Shown: positions 34,539 to 44,214, counted from the stretch's first letter. The stretch is 64,000 nucleotides of DNA from Ariolimax columbianus (GCA_036924085.1 JAVGWX010000019.1:4430141-4494140); one strand, 5' to 3'. The notes: generated from the sequence alone by a model not told the origin. A program made the numbers and translations.

Positions 34539-34934
34539 TACGAGGTGTGTTCAAATAGTATCCGACCTTTGGGCCGGAGAAATCGAATGACTCGCCTGGG
34601 GGTTAGAAACCCTAATCCCCTTCACAGTACTCTCCTTTTGACTCCACACACTCCTCCCAGCGGAGAACAGCTGGGGAGCAGCAAGAAATCACAAGGAGGC
34701 ATGTCGTGGGTGTAGGTAGCTTGACGGACCAGGAAAACCTGTATGATCCCCGTGGTGACGTGCGACACAATCTACCGGACCTGTGGACAACGGGAACTTG
34801 GCTGCTTCATCACGACAACCCATCCGCCCATCTTTGCATCTGATTCCGACTTTCTTGGACAAACACAACCTTCCTCTGGTTCGTCAGGCCCTCTACACCC
34901 TTGCCATGGCTCCTTGTGGTTTCTTCCTGCTCCC

Positions 34935-35272
34935 CAAGCTGAACCCCCCCCCCCTCCCCCGATGAAAGGGAACAGATTTGTGGCTGTCCCTCAAGCTGAA
35001 CATCTCCCCGATAAAAGGGACCAGATTTGTGGCTGTCTCTCAAGCTGAACATCTCCCCGCTGACAGGGACCCGATTTGTGGCTGTCTCCCAAGCTGAACA
35101 TCTCCCCGCTGACAGGGACCCGATTTGTGGCTGTCCCCCAAGCTGAACATCCCCCGCTGAAAGGGACCAGATTTGTGGCTGTCTCCCAAGCTGAACATTC
35201 CCCCGCTGAAAGGGACCCGATTTGTGACTGTCTCCCAAGCTGGACATTCCCCCGCTGAAAGGGACCCGATTT
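34935..35272. repeat. 49-bp array inside the mariner transposase remnant
   Basis: About seven units with AAGCTGAAC, ATCTCCCCGCTGA and AGGGACCCGATTTGTGGCTG. The unit contains the PKLN codons and a KGTRF-like peptide that belong to the mariner transposase, so the array was amplified from coding sequence of the element. Unit length is 48-49 bp, so the frame is not kept. Confidence 0.88.
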
Positions 35273-35357
35273 GAGTTACGAAAAGACATTGAGCGGAATG
35301 TGACTACCAAGCTGAACTCCATTCCTAAAGAGGCCTTTCTTAAATGCTTCCAACAAT

Positions 35358-35482
35358 GGCGGGACGGCTGGGAGAAGTGTGTGACGGGACGGCTGAGAGA
35401 AGTGTGTGACGGGATGGCTGAGAGAAGTGTGTGACGGGACGGCTGAGAGAAGTGTGTGACGGGACGGCTGAGAGAAGTGTGT
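35358..35482. repeat. 25-bp array at the mariner transposase C terminus
   Basis: Five units of gggacggctgagagaagtgt plus gtgac. The first unit overlaps the GGCTGGGAGAAGTGTGTG codons (GWEKCV) of the transposase. Confidence 0.88.
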
Positions 35483-35599
35483 AAAGTCCCAAGGACAGAA
35501 CTTTGAAGGGGATAAAGGTTTCAAACCTGCAGGTTAGTCATTTTTGTTTTTCCAGCCCAAAGGTCGAATACATTTTGAACCTCCGTATTATATGTATAT

Positions 35600-35650
35600 A
35601 CACGACACACACACAGACACACGTAGACACACACACAGACACACGCGCAC
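35600..35650. repeat. (AC)n microsatellite between two mariner relics
   Basis: CACACACACAGACACACG-type simple sequence with GT/AC interruptions. Confidence 0.85.
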
Positions 35651-36100
35651 ACGAGGGCTGCTCATAAAATAATGTCCCCCATTTGTCCTCTTTTTTGTCC
35701 GGGAATAAAGATAATAAAGTCAATATTTCAAGATCACAGCACATGTTTCCGCCTGCATGTGCGGAATTGCACTGTCTTCCGGCAGTTAACGAAGCTGTAG
35801 TAGTAATTTAAGATAGTGAATGTGCGACATTCCTGTTTCCAATAACGAGCTGTAATTGAATTCTTGGTGACGGATACAGAAAGTGTGAGGAATGTTCACA
35901 AATCATTTGTGTGATGTCTATGGAAGTTATGCAGCCGATTTGACGCTGTGTTCAAAAAGTTAAGACTTCAGGAAGTGAAGAGACGGAGCTGCTTGATTGG
36001 CCGCGGTCTGAGTACTTCCCCAAACACCAGCCCAGACATGCTGAAGCACGTTATTATCCGCGAAGGTCGTCGCATTTCTACTCGCCATGGAGCTTTCAGT
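35651..36100 (+). mobile_element. Second mariner relic: 5' end and transposase N-terminal remnant
   Basis: CACGAGGGCTGCTCATAAAATAA at 35649 looks like a mariner terminus, although its partner terminus is not found. Downstream, several frames together recover the N-terminal helix-turn-helix region of a mariner transposase: DVYGSYAAD (similar to DVYGESAVD), TELLDWPRS (similar to TELxDRPRSGRP), then TSPDMLKHVIIREGRRISTR (similar to NIxxVxxLIxEDRRIT). Multiple frameshifts are present and the catalytic domain is absent. It lies only 65 bp from the first mariner relic, in the same orientation. Confidence 0.6.
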
Positions 36101-36435
36101 CAGTAATGGAAGTCCAATTTCAGAATTTTATGACCTTGGATATTCCAAAGAATGAACAAGATGCGTTCTTCGAAGTCTGACAACCACAACCAGACGGGGC
36201 GGGAACGTGAGCAGAGAACGAGCTCTAGATGAGAGGCATGATTGTCCATGTTTCCCGCTGGTATGGGGCCATAGACGTGGACAGAGATTGTGGGGAGAAA
36301 TATCATGTATAAAGGAAGAAGTCAGTTATGATGTGTGTGAATGTCATACTTTGTGAATAAATAATTTCAAGAAGAAAATTTTGCTGCGTAACCTTTAGAA
36401 CAAGCCTCACGTATTTATATAACTGATTTGTATAT
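36101..36435. other. No recognisable feature
   Basis: Unique-looking sequence right of the mariner relic. Confidence 0.4.
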
Positions 36436-36626
36436 GATAATGATGATGATGATGATGATGATGGTAATGGTGGGGGTGGTGATGATGATGGTGATGGTGG
36501 TGATGGTGATGATGGTGGTGATGGTGATGGTGATGATGGTGGGGGTGGTGATGATGATGGTGATGATGATGGTAATGGTGGGGGTGGTGATGATGGTGGT
36601 GATAGTGATGATGGTGGTGGTGGTGA
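36436..36626. repeat. (GATGAT/GGTGAT)n simple repeat
   Basis: Triplet-based sequence with a repeating GGTGGGGGTGGTGATGATGG block; both strands are open for repeat reasons only. Confidence 0.95.
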
Positions 36627-37047
36627 AAGAAGCAGCGCTGAATTAGGATATAGTGAGAAAGAAGCTGCGCTGGACATCAATCTCACTCCCTCGTCATGAG
36701 TTACCGGGAATCAGTGGCAAGACAATCAAGACGACTGGAAGTAGGTCAAGATGCAGACATTCAGGTCGTTCAATCCGTGAGACCAGGGGTGGCTTAAAAC
36801 TTGTGGGAGTCGATCGTCAACCGTTTTCTTAACGATTTGAGAGGCGAATGTCCTACCTCTCGACAGCAGCAGCCCCCACGCGTAGACTAGAAGACGCTGC
36901 TGCTGACCAGAGCCCATATCTGTAGGTCAAGGTGAGGGACCATTAACCCGTGGATTAGGGGAGATTACGGTCTTGGCATGCAATGAAAATGGACGCAATT
37001 TCCAAGTAGGTTGTGCACACCAACCAAGGACGGTGCGTAATCTATAG
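36627..37047. other. No recognisable feature
   Basis: Unique-looking sequence. Confidence 0.4.
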
Positions 37048-37060
37048 TGACGTCCTATCC

Positions 37061-37659
37061 TTCTTCTTCTTCTTCTTCTTCTTCTACTTCCTCTTCATCT
37101 TCTTTTTCTTCTCCTTCTTCCTTTTCCTCTTCTTCTTCTTCTTCTTCTTCTTCTTCTTCTTCTTCTTCTTCTTCTTCTTCTTTATTCGTTCTCAATCTCC
37201 CACTACCAAATCCTGAAAGTACTTAAGTAGCAGAATGTAGTCCAGAGAACGGAATGCGTTGTGCCGTAGTTTACAGCTTGCTGCGATATTTGCACCTTTT
37301 TAACCAACACATCCGACTTCAGCAAGCATTTTGTTGAGTACTGGGTTAGCATTCCCTCTTCGATCCCTTCTCCTTAGCCAGTCTGCCCTGCTGCAGCCTG
37401 TTATCTAGGACCACCGAGTGGAGGTTTAGAAGGTTCTTGGCAGCTATGGTTCGCTGGTCCTGATGCTAGCAATCAGCTATGGGTCGCTGGTCCTGATGCT
37501 AGCAATCAGCTATGGTTCGCTGGTCCTGATGCTAGCAATCAGCTATGGTTCGCTGGTCCTGATGCTAGCAATCAGCTATGGTTCGCTGGTCCTGATGCCA
37601 GCAATCAGCTATGGGTCGCTGACCACTGCAGCTCTTGCGCTGCTCAGCATCTTAATCCC
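37061..37659 (-). mobile_element. GAA-tailed short retroposon, copy 3, internally expanded
   Basis: Minus-strand copy with a long degenerate (GAA)n tail seen as TTC at 37061-37180. TGACGTCCTATCC at 37048-37060 and TGACTTCCTATCC at 37660-37672 form a 13-bp target-site duplication with one mismatch. The body matches the other copies. Where they have a single TATGGTTCGCTGG to GCAATCAGC segment of 33 bp, this copy has five in tandem (37445-37609). Confidence 0.88.
37445..37609. repeat. 33-bp internal minisatellite of the GAA-tailed copy 3
   Basis: Five units of tatggttcgctggtcctgat plus gctagcaatcagc, two of them with GGGTCGC in place of GGTTCGC and one with GCCAGC. Single-unit state in the copies at 7739, 14369 and 57336. 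Confidence 0.93.
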
Positions 37660-37672
37660 TGACTTCCTATCC

Positions 37673-38160
37673 AACAACGTGTATTCTATAACACACGAAC
37701 AACAGGTCGTGTTTTCTCCAAATTCCAAGGAAAATTACACACACAGGCTTCCCGTGAATAGCGTAGGACCTGCTAGATAATGATCACCACACAACACTGG
37801 GCTCCATACATTAATTAGAACGAACAAACCACATGCAAATTACGAAAGTCCAAAGTGAATGCACACGAGAGACGACCCAGGAGAGTACAGAACACATACC
37901 ATCAAGTCTACAGCTATTGTAAGCCCAAACGTTCGTGTTCTTTGCTTCTTTCTATAGCTTTTAGTAAATAATGTTAAGTTTTATATCCAATTTACAGACG
38001 AATCTCCATTCAATATGAGATGTTGCTGTCAATGATGAAGTTCAGACATGTTTCAGAGTGGCGGTCCGGGTGTGACACGTCTTCCCTGAGACCAAGTGTC
38101 TTGCTACTGTCTACTTGAAATCCGTTTTGTGTTTCTGTGACGGGGCGACATCTGAGACGG
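37673..38160. other. No recognisable feature
   Basis: Unique-looking AT-rich sequence. Confidence 0.4.
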
Positions 38161-38162
38161 AT

Positions 38163-38245
38163 CTGTGCCTGACAAAGACAGTATACAGACCACTGATACA
38201 CTGATAGCTGACAAAGACAGTATACAGACCACTGATACACTGATA
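38163..38245. repeat. 39-bp tandem duplication
   Basis: Two copies of gacaaagacagtatacagac plus cactgatacactgatagct, identical except at the edge. Confidence 0.9.
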
Positions 38246-38429
38246 GAGCGATGCAAGAAGATACACTGTAGTCCAACCACCCTAAGAAAAAGATACAACA
38301 ACTGACTGGGTTTGAAGAAAACTGGAGGGGGGTAAACGTCAAATATGGTGCAGGGATACAAGAATTTGGAACTCGTTTGTTCTGAGGATTAGCAGAAGTA
38401 GCAGTAATGGAAGCAGTAATAGTAGCAGC

Positions 38430-38700
38430 AGAAGAAGTTGCAGAAGAAGAAGAAGAAGAAGAACAAGAAGTAAATGAAGAAAAAGGGGAATAAAAGAAGA
38501 AAAAGGGGAAGAAAAAGAAGAAAAAGGGGAAGAAAAAGAAGAAAAAGGGGAAGAAAAAGAAGAAAATGAAGAAGAAGAGCAAGAACAACAAGTAAAAGCA
38601 AAAGAAATGGAAGAAGAAGAAGACGAAGAAGAAGAAGAAGACGAAGAAGACGAAGAAGAACAACAACAACAATAGAAAGAAAAACGACAAGAAGAAGACA
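38430..38700. repeat. (GAA)-rich tract with 24-bp internal unit
   Basis: GAAGAA sequence. 38475-38570 repeats GAAGAAAAAGGGGAAGAAAAA four times, so a second-level unit has formed in the microsatellite. Confidence 0.93.
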
Positions 38701-39219
38701 ATGATAAGGAAGAAAAATTGATTTCTTGGATACCATCTATCCATCTGTCAAGTGGTCCTCCTAGTGTTCTGTAAACAGTCCTTGCTTTGTTTTATAACGT
38801 GATGTCAGTTGATCATGTTTTACTCTGATAATAAATCTACCAGCAGGGCCCCGCAGTCCTGTAGTGCAATTCACTAAACTTCTATAGACGCCATAATTTA
38901 TCCCAGAAGCTGGCGAGTCGCCACAGACGACGTGGACTGTCCAGGACACCTCCCTCCAGAAATAGCAGCCGCTCCAACAACACCACTTCACCTCTTCTCA
39001 CATCCAGTATTCCATCGATTCCTCGATCCAAGATAATAGAGGTATTGGGGAGCGAGAACACGGACAAAATTGAATTACAGTTCACGTAACAACAAAACAA
39101 AGAAGGGTAATTTTTCCCCTCATTACTTTATTCTAAATTTGATCTACTTTCCTCAAGGCATGGGCCATCGCGCACGAACCGACTGTTAAAAACAGCCGTC
39201 CCTGTCCAAAAAACAACAA
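38701..39219. other. No recognisable feature
   Basis: Unique-looking sequence. Confidence 0.4.
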
Positions 39220-39245
39220 CCCCCCCCCCCCCCCCCCCCCCCCCC
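39220..39245. repeat. (C)26 homopolymer
   Basis: Twenty-six uninterrupted C residues. A second run of 14 C lies at 39370-39383. Run length is prone to sequencing and assembly error. Confidence 0.85.
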
Positions 39246-39383
39246 TTCCTTCAATTTTTGTAATACAATTTTGTTTTAATTGTCTCTGGCTTATCACTCA
39301 TTTTCAGCCAAAGAAAATTCTAAGCACAGAAGACTGGGGCCGACACGATTTTTTGTCTTTCTTTGCACTCCCCCCCCCCCCCC

Positions 39384-40020
39384 TCCCCATTTTTGAGTTG
39401 GCTCGCCTAAGCATTGGTAAAACGTTGAGAAAACCCAGATAAAGGTTGGAGAGACGGATGCGGAATGGGCTAATGGAGGAGCTAGTCTATTTCTGCACCC
39501 AGGGAGCGAAATGCCAAGGGTGAGGAGTGAAGGATGTGATGTTAGTGCTCACGTGCATGCCTCGCGAGAGTCTATGTGGTAAGCTGGAAGTGTGACGTGT
39601 TAGACAAAGGCTTGCTTATCCGTATGTTTGTCGAAGCAAAATGTATAGTGGAGGCACTTTTTAATCTGTGCGACCAGTGCCACGGGAGCGATTGGTAGGT
39701 GCGCCATATCACACATCTATTGAAAGATTGATAGAGTGTGTGACTAAGTCGTTGACAGGATGCACCCCGCTGCACTGTTTAATCTGCAGTTTAGAGGCGT
39801 CCCATTCTAACCAGCTGTGGAAATTGGTAGATAATCCTACAGCTAGAGGATTCAGGCAGCGAAGAATGTGGCTGGCCAATTCAGTTTTTGAAGAGAAAAC
39901 ATTAAACAAAACAGAGAACTGTTACAATCAAATCTCCAACATTTCTTTCCCGACTGTCTACTGGGGAGGGGTGGATGTGGGGTGAGGGGGTGCATCGTCT
40001 ACATTTAATTATGAAATTCC
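39384..40020. other. No recognisable feature
   Basis: Unique-looking sequence; frames of up to 105 codons without recognisable content. Confidence 0.4.
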
Positions 40021-40178
40021 TCTGCTTCTTCCTTCGTTCTCTCACTCTCGCTACCAAGCCCTGGAAAGGGCTTTGCAAGCAGCAGGGTGTAGTCCAGAGA
40101 ACGGAATGCGTTGTATCGTAGTTTACAGCTTGACTATGAAAATTGCACCTTTCGGTCCGATACATCCGACTTCAGCAG
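40021..40178 (-). mobile_element. GAA-tailed short retroposon, 3' fragment
   Basis: Tail-side 155 bp of the element only: CTTCTTCCTTCGTTCTC, CTACCAAGCCCTGGAAAGGG, GTAGTCCAGAGAACGGAATG, TTCGGTCCGATACATCCGAC. More diverged than the full copies and cut off at CTTCAGCA. No target-site duplication seen. Confidence 0.82.
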
Positions 40179-40533
40179 GTTGATCAGACATTTCCTTCAC
40201 CAGAATTCATTTTAAAATGGACAGAACGTACGCTGTCTCACCACAGCATTCAGATCGAATTCTTGGCTTTGTTGGTGTACGCTTCTGTTGACCCAGTTGT
40301 ACAAATCTGAATGAGAAAAGTAAGAGATGTAAGGCCTGGAACCAGTGCCTCCCCCCCCCCCCCCTCCCCTCCCCCTTTTCCACTCAATCTTCCGCAGCTG
40401 AGACGTTTCCCAATAAAGTATATACCACTTCATACAATCGGGCAGTATAACGATATTTGGCAACCCGTATCTTGACTCTCTCGCTCTCACTCTTTCTCTC
40501 TGCTAGAGCGATATTTGGCAACCCGTATATTGA

Positions 40534-40534
<1 letters not shown>

Positions 40535-40585
<51 letters not shown>
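40535..40585. repeat. (CT)n microsatellite
   Basis: About 24 CT units, preceded by a partly duplicated GCGATATTTGGCAACCCGTAT segment (40449 and 40509). Confidence 0.95.
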
Positions 40586-40587
<2 letters not shown>

Positions 40588-40779
40588 CTAGAGCGACATT
40601 TGACTATACCTTTAATTATGCTGTCTGCGCTGAAACGATATTCGATTACCTTTATTTTTCTGTCCCTAACAGAGCATTAATTGATTAGTTCTACATTGTC
40701 TGACTATTCTAGAAAAATAATGACAAGGGGGGAAAAGATAACAGATGTGTGTAGATATCTAATGGTACCAAGTCCACTA

Positions 40780-41322
40780 ACAGATTGTCGTGTCAGCTAC
40801 CAGATTATCGTGTCAGCTACCAGATTGTCAAGTCAGCTACCAGATTGTCAAGTCAGCTACCAGATTGTCAAGTCAGCTACCAGATTGTCAAGTCAGCTAC
40901 CAGATTGTCAAGTCAGCTACCAGATTGTCAAGTCAGCTACCAGATTGTCAAGTCAGCTACCAGATTGTCAAGTCAGCTACCAGATTGTCAAGTCCGCTAC
41001 TAGATTGTCAACTCAGCTACCAGATTGTCAACTCAGCTACCAGATTGTCAAGTCAGTTACCAGATTGTCAAGTCCTCTACCAGATTGTCAAGTCAGCTAC
41101 CAGATTGTCAAGTCAGCTACCAGATTGTCAAGTCCGCTATCAGATTGTCAAGTCAGCTACCAGATTGTCAAGTCAGCTACCAGATTGTCAAGTCCGCTAT
41201 CAGATTGTCAAGACAGCTACCAGATTGTCAAGAGAGCTACCAGATTGTCGTGTCAGCTACCAGATTGTCAAGTTCGGTACCAGATTGTCAAGTTCGCTAC
41301 CAGATTGTCAAGTTCGCTAGAG
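40780..41322. repeat. 20-bp tandem repeat, about 27 copies
   Basis: Unit cagattgtcaagtcagctac, in perfect 20-bp register through the whole block. Variants (AAGTCCGCTAT, AAGTTCGCTAC) cluster towards the right edge. Confidence 0.97.
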
Positions 41323-41529
41323 TTGATGTGCGTATCTTAATCACTGACCATGTTTTATCATGGAACAATTGGGCATTGGACATGTAACCAAAATCTACTT
41401 TAATTATATTTATCACTGCGAATTCCCACTGCTGCGGTTACCGAAAAAAATTTATAGGGATAAGGATTTATAGGGCTGAGGAATAAAAGCCGCTTTTCTT
41501 TGAAGACATATCGCAGTGTACAGGCTAGA

Positions 41530-42800
41530 TTTATACTTTACCGTCGACGCAGAAACAATCTTATACCGTACGATGCTTTGAACGTATGCTCTCGGCCAGT
41601 CACTTTACTCACCATGACAATAATAGGTGCACATCGCGAGCGTAGATGGCGACAGGATGGGATTATTGCTGGGAGATGTGCTCTCTGATGATTGTAAAGA
41701 CCAATCCTGGAACTGCACACCCTGCCACATTCAGGGCACACATGTGGGGAGCTGGCTGTGGAATCGTTGTGAGTATTGTTATTTCTGACAACACGCTTTC
41801 GCTGAGCCTCCGCGATGGCTGTACTCTCTGCGATCTGAGCACCTTTTGTGAAACTAGCGCGCTATGGGATACGGTTTTGTGCAAGCATCTCCCAGGAGGT
41901 GGATGCCATCGATAGTGAAGCGTTCCAGAGACACTTTCAATGAGTCTCTGTAGCGTTTCTTCTGCCCTCCTGGCGAGCGCCTACCTGCTGGGAGCTCACC
42001 ATATAACAACTGCTTGGGCATGTGCTCACCTGACATGTGCTCATTTGACATACGCTCACCTGACATGCGCTCACCTGACATGCGCTCACCTGACATGCGC
42101 TCATCTGACATGCGCTCATCTGACATTCGCTCATCTGACATGTGCTCACCTGACATGTGCTCACCTGACATGTGCTCATCTGACATGCGCTCATCTGACA
42201 TTCGCTCATCTGCCATGTGCTCACCTGACATGCGCTCACCTGATATGCGCTCACCTGAAATGCGCTCACCTGACATGTGCTCACCTGACATGCGCTCATC
42301 TGGTATGCGCTCATCTGACATGCGCTCATCTGGGGTGCACTCATCTGATATGCGCTCATCTGGGATGCACTCATCTTGGATGCACTAATCTGACATTCGC
42401 TCATCTGACATTCACTCCTCTGACATTCGCTCATCTGGGATGCGCTCATCTGACATGCGCTCATCTGGGGTGCGCTCATCTGACATGCGCTCATCTGGCA
42501 TGCGCTCATCTGACATTCGCTCATCTGACATTCACTCATCTGACATTCACTCACCTGACATGCGAACAACATGTCCCCTCCATGACAGATGAGCCAGTGT
42601 CAGAAGTTTATGGATGCTCAACATGTTAGTATTGCTAAGAATTTCGGAGCTAGGAACTTTTTCCTGCCACCTGATGCTGAACAGCCTACGCAGACAGCTC
42701 ATGTGAGAACGGTTGGTTTGTCTGGCATGTCTGCTATACACTGTCCATGTCCCACATGCATGCAGCAGAGTGGATAGTGCAACGATAAATTGTTATCTAA
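41530..42800 (-). pseudogene. LINE ORF2 C-terminal region, split by an internal minisatellite
   Basis: Minus-strand reading from 42800: ALSTLLHACGTWTVYSRHAR, then SCLRRLFSIRWQEKVPSSEI, then NMLSIHKLLTLAHLSWRGHV, VRMSGE. This is the post-RT region of a LINE polyprotein (LLYACETWTV, IRWQDKIPNTEVL, LRWxGHVxRM). The array of MSxER codons follows (42560-42015). The polyprotein then resumes with MPKQLLYGELPAGRRSPGGQ, KKRYRDSLKVSLERFTID, matching the usual PKQLLYGELxxGxRSxGGQKKRYKD motif directly after RMxDxRL. Downstream, CPECGRVCSSRIGLYNHQRA (41680-41741) is the terminal zinc-finger-like motif. Small frameshifts are present near 41890. No RT catalytic core is left. Confidence 0.88.
42015..42560. 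repeat. 15-bp minisatellite grown inside a LINE ORF
   Basis: About 36 units of tgacatgcgctcatc, each encoding M-S-(D/G)-E-(R/H) on the minus strand, in frame with LINE sequence on both sides. It lies exactly at the RM(S/P)DERLPKQLLYGEL motif of ORF2, so one five-codon segment was amplified. Variants ACC/ATC, TGC/CGC and TTC sit in patches. Confidence 0.93.
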
Positions 42801-42814
42801 TACACAAATCTAGC

Positions 42815-43345
42815 GAGTTATGGTGGAGAGAGCTGAGGAGGAGCGAGTTATGGTGGAGGGAGTTATGGAGGAGTGAGTTATGGAGGAGCGAGTTATGGAG
42901 GAGCGAGTTTTGGAGGAGCGAGTTTTGGTGAAGGGAGTTATGGTGGAGCGAGTTATGGTGGAGCGAGTTATGATGGAGGGAGTTATGGTGGAGGGCGTTA
43001 TGGTGGAGATAGCTGAGGAAGAGCAAGTTGTGGAGAAGAGAGTTATGGAGGAGCGAATTGTAGAGGAGTGAGTTGTGGAGGAGCGAGCTGTGGAGGAGAA
43101 AGTTGTGGGAATGCGATTTGGGGTGGGGCGAGTTATGGATGAGCGAGTTATGGATGAACGAGTTGTGGAGGAGCGAGTTGTGGAGGAGTGAGTTGTGAAA
43201 GCGGGAGTTGTTGATGAGTGAGTTATGGTGGAGCGAATTGTGGAGGAGCAGGTTGTGGAAGAGCGAGTTGTGGAAGAGTGAGTTATGGTGGAGCGAGTTG
43301 TGGAGGAGCGGGTTATGGAGGAGCGAGTTATGGAGAACAACGCCA
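42815..43345. repeat. 15-bp tandem repeat, GAGCGAGTTATGGAG
   Basis: About 35 units of GAGCGAGTTATGGAG and GAGCGAGTTATGGTG, with diverged patches. Open frames on both strands. It begins about 15 bp from the 5' edge of the LINE remnant and has the same period as the array within that LINE but an unrelated sequence. Confidence 0.93.
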
Positions 43346-43389
43346 TAATAACACAACTAGGCCGAAGACAAGAACGAGCTGAAGGTAGC

Positions 43390-43480
43390 GAGCGACTATC
43401 ATCTAGCTGCTTGCAGTCAGGGTCGGCGAACCATAGCTGGCCAAGATCCTATTTGACCTCCAGTTGGTGGCCTTGAGAAT
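43390..43480 (+). mobile_element. Ancient fragment of the GAA-tailed retroposon
   Basis: GCAGTCAGGGTCGGCGAACC, ATAGCTGGCCAAGATCC and CCTCCAGTTGGTGG line up with GCGTCAGGGCCAGCGAACC, AGAGCTGCCAAGACCC and CCTCCACGCGGTG of the consensus. About 20-25% diverged, no tail, no duplication. Confidence 0.55.
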
Positions 43481-43513
43481 AGACTACATATGTGCAACCT
43501 GGCTGTTAGAATT

Positions 43514-43660
43514 AAGATCCAAGAGGCAAGATAAATTCCGTTGTTGAGGAAGAAGAAGACGATGATCATGATGACGAAGAAGACAAGGAAGAAGCGCAAG
43601 ATTGTCCTCATATTCAAATGGAAGAACATTTGGACGGTAACAGTCTGTTGCACTAACATG
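43514..43660 (+). CDS. Short acidic open frame, possible exon relic
   Basis: Frame of 46 codons bounded by stops, reading DPRGKINSVVEEEEDDDHDD then EEDKEEAQDCPHIQMEEHLD and GNSLLH. The acidic run is partly GAA/GAC triplet sequence. An AATAAA follows about 35 bp after the stop (43698), so a 3'-terminal exon or a retrocopy end is possible. There is no start codon, no clear splice acceptor and no homologue that I recognise, so I treat this as a weak candidate. Confidence 0.15.
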
Positions 43661-43751
43661 AACATGACAATGAAAACTACTGGAGAGCTCTTGAGAAATA
43701 AACATGGACTTGTTTGTATTCAAAAAACATATGATGAGACGAAATAAATTA

Positions 43752-44214
43752 CGAGGCGTGTTTAAATGAAACCGGGCCAAACTGCAAAAAGTGAACACGT
43801 GAAAGATGTTGAATGGAGCACGAAGGTTTACGCAACAATATGCGCCTGGACTGGCTTCGGACGATCTGTCGTTGACTCGCGTCCTTCTTTAAATATCGTT
43901 GTCCAGTTGTTCACTGTTGTCTTTGAGACACTTTTGTCACCATACACTGCCTGCATTCTGCGATGAATGTCAACTGGTCGACATTCTTCAACTGTTAGAA
44001 ACCGAATCACCCTCGCTGATCAACTCTGGACGGATTCCGTATCACACCCGCCATGTTTTCAACGGCCTGCTGAGAAAACTATGAGTCGGAGGATAATGAA
44101 ATTTTGCAAACTTGACGGTTGGTATGTGCTGTTTACACCAGAAGTTTACATCATGCGCATCGTACGTATGTTCACTTGTTGCAGTTTGGTCGGGTTTCAT
44201 TTGAACCCGCCTCG
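43752..44214 (-). mobile_element. Deleted mariner-type element with ~37-bp inverted termini
   Basis: Left end CGAGGCGTGTTTAAATGAAA then CCGGGCCAAACTGCAA; right end, reverse-complemented, CGAGGCGGGTTCAAATGAAA then CCCGACCAAACTGCAA. They differ at four or five of about 37 positions, and both are flanked by TA. The 463-bp interior encodes, on the minus strand (43828-44010), MIRFLTVEECRPVDIHRRM, AVYGDKSVSKTTVNNWTTIF and KEGRESTTDRPKPVQ. This is the helix-turn-helix DNA-binding part of a mariner transposase (VYG, VxxWxxxFKxGR, DxxRxxRP). The catalytic domain is missing, so the element would be non-autonomous. Confidence 0.9.

Larger units (their letters stand above)
34541..35585 (+). mobile_element. 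Mariner-family transposon, deleted, with internal minisatellites
   Basis: Left end CGAGGTGTGTTCAAATAGTA then TCCGACCTTTGGGC; right end, reverse-complemented, CGGAGGTTCAAAATGTATTC then GACCTTTGGGC. The two ends match over about 36 bp with a small gap and each is flanked by TA (34539-34540, 35586-35587), as expected for Tc1/mariner insertion. The interior carries the 3' half of a transposase: HHDNPSAHLC (the HDNARPH region with the second catalytic Asp), then LDKHNLPLVRQALYTLAMAP and CGFFLLPKLN (motif YSPDLAPCDFFLFPKLK). After two tandem arrays it ends with TKLNSIPKEAFLKCFQQWRD and GWEKCV. The N-terminal half is deleted. The third catalytic Asp lies in the degraded PDLAPCD region, where it reads Met-Ala-Pro-Cys-Gly. 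Confidence 0.88.

Noticed and set aside
34541..35585. Host gene with proline-rich repeats (ISPLTGTRFVAVPQAEH)
   Set aside because: The peptide comes from the 49-bp array in a mariner relic bounded by inverted termini, and the unit is not a multiple of three.
41937..42629. Long frames of AHLTC and MRSSD repeats on the plus strand, CQMSE on the minus strand
   Set aside because: Alternative frames of the 15-bp array. Only the minus-strand MSDER frame connects to real LINE protein sequence.
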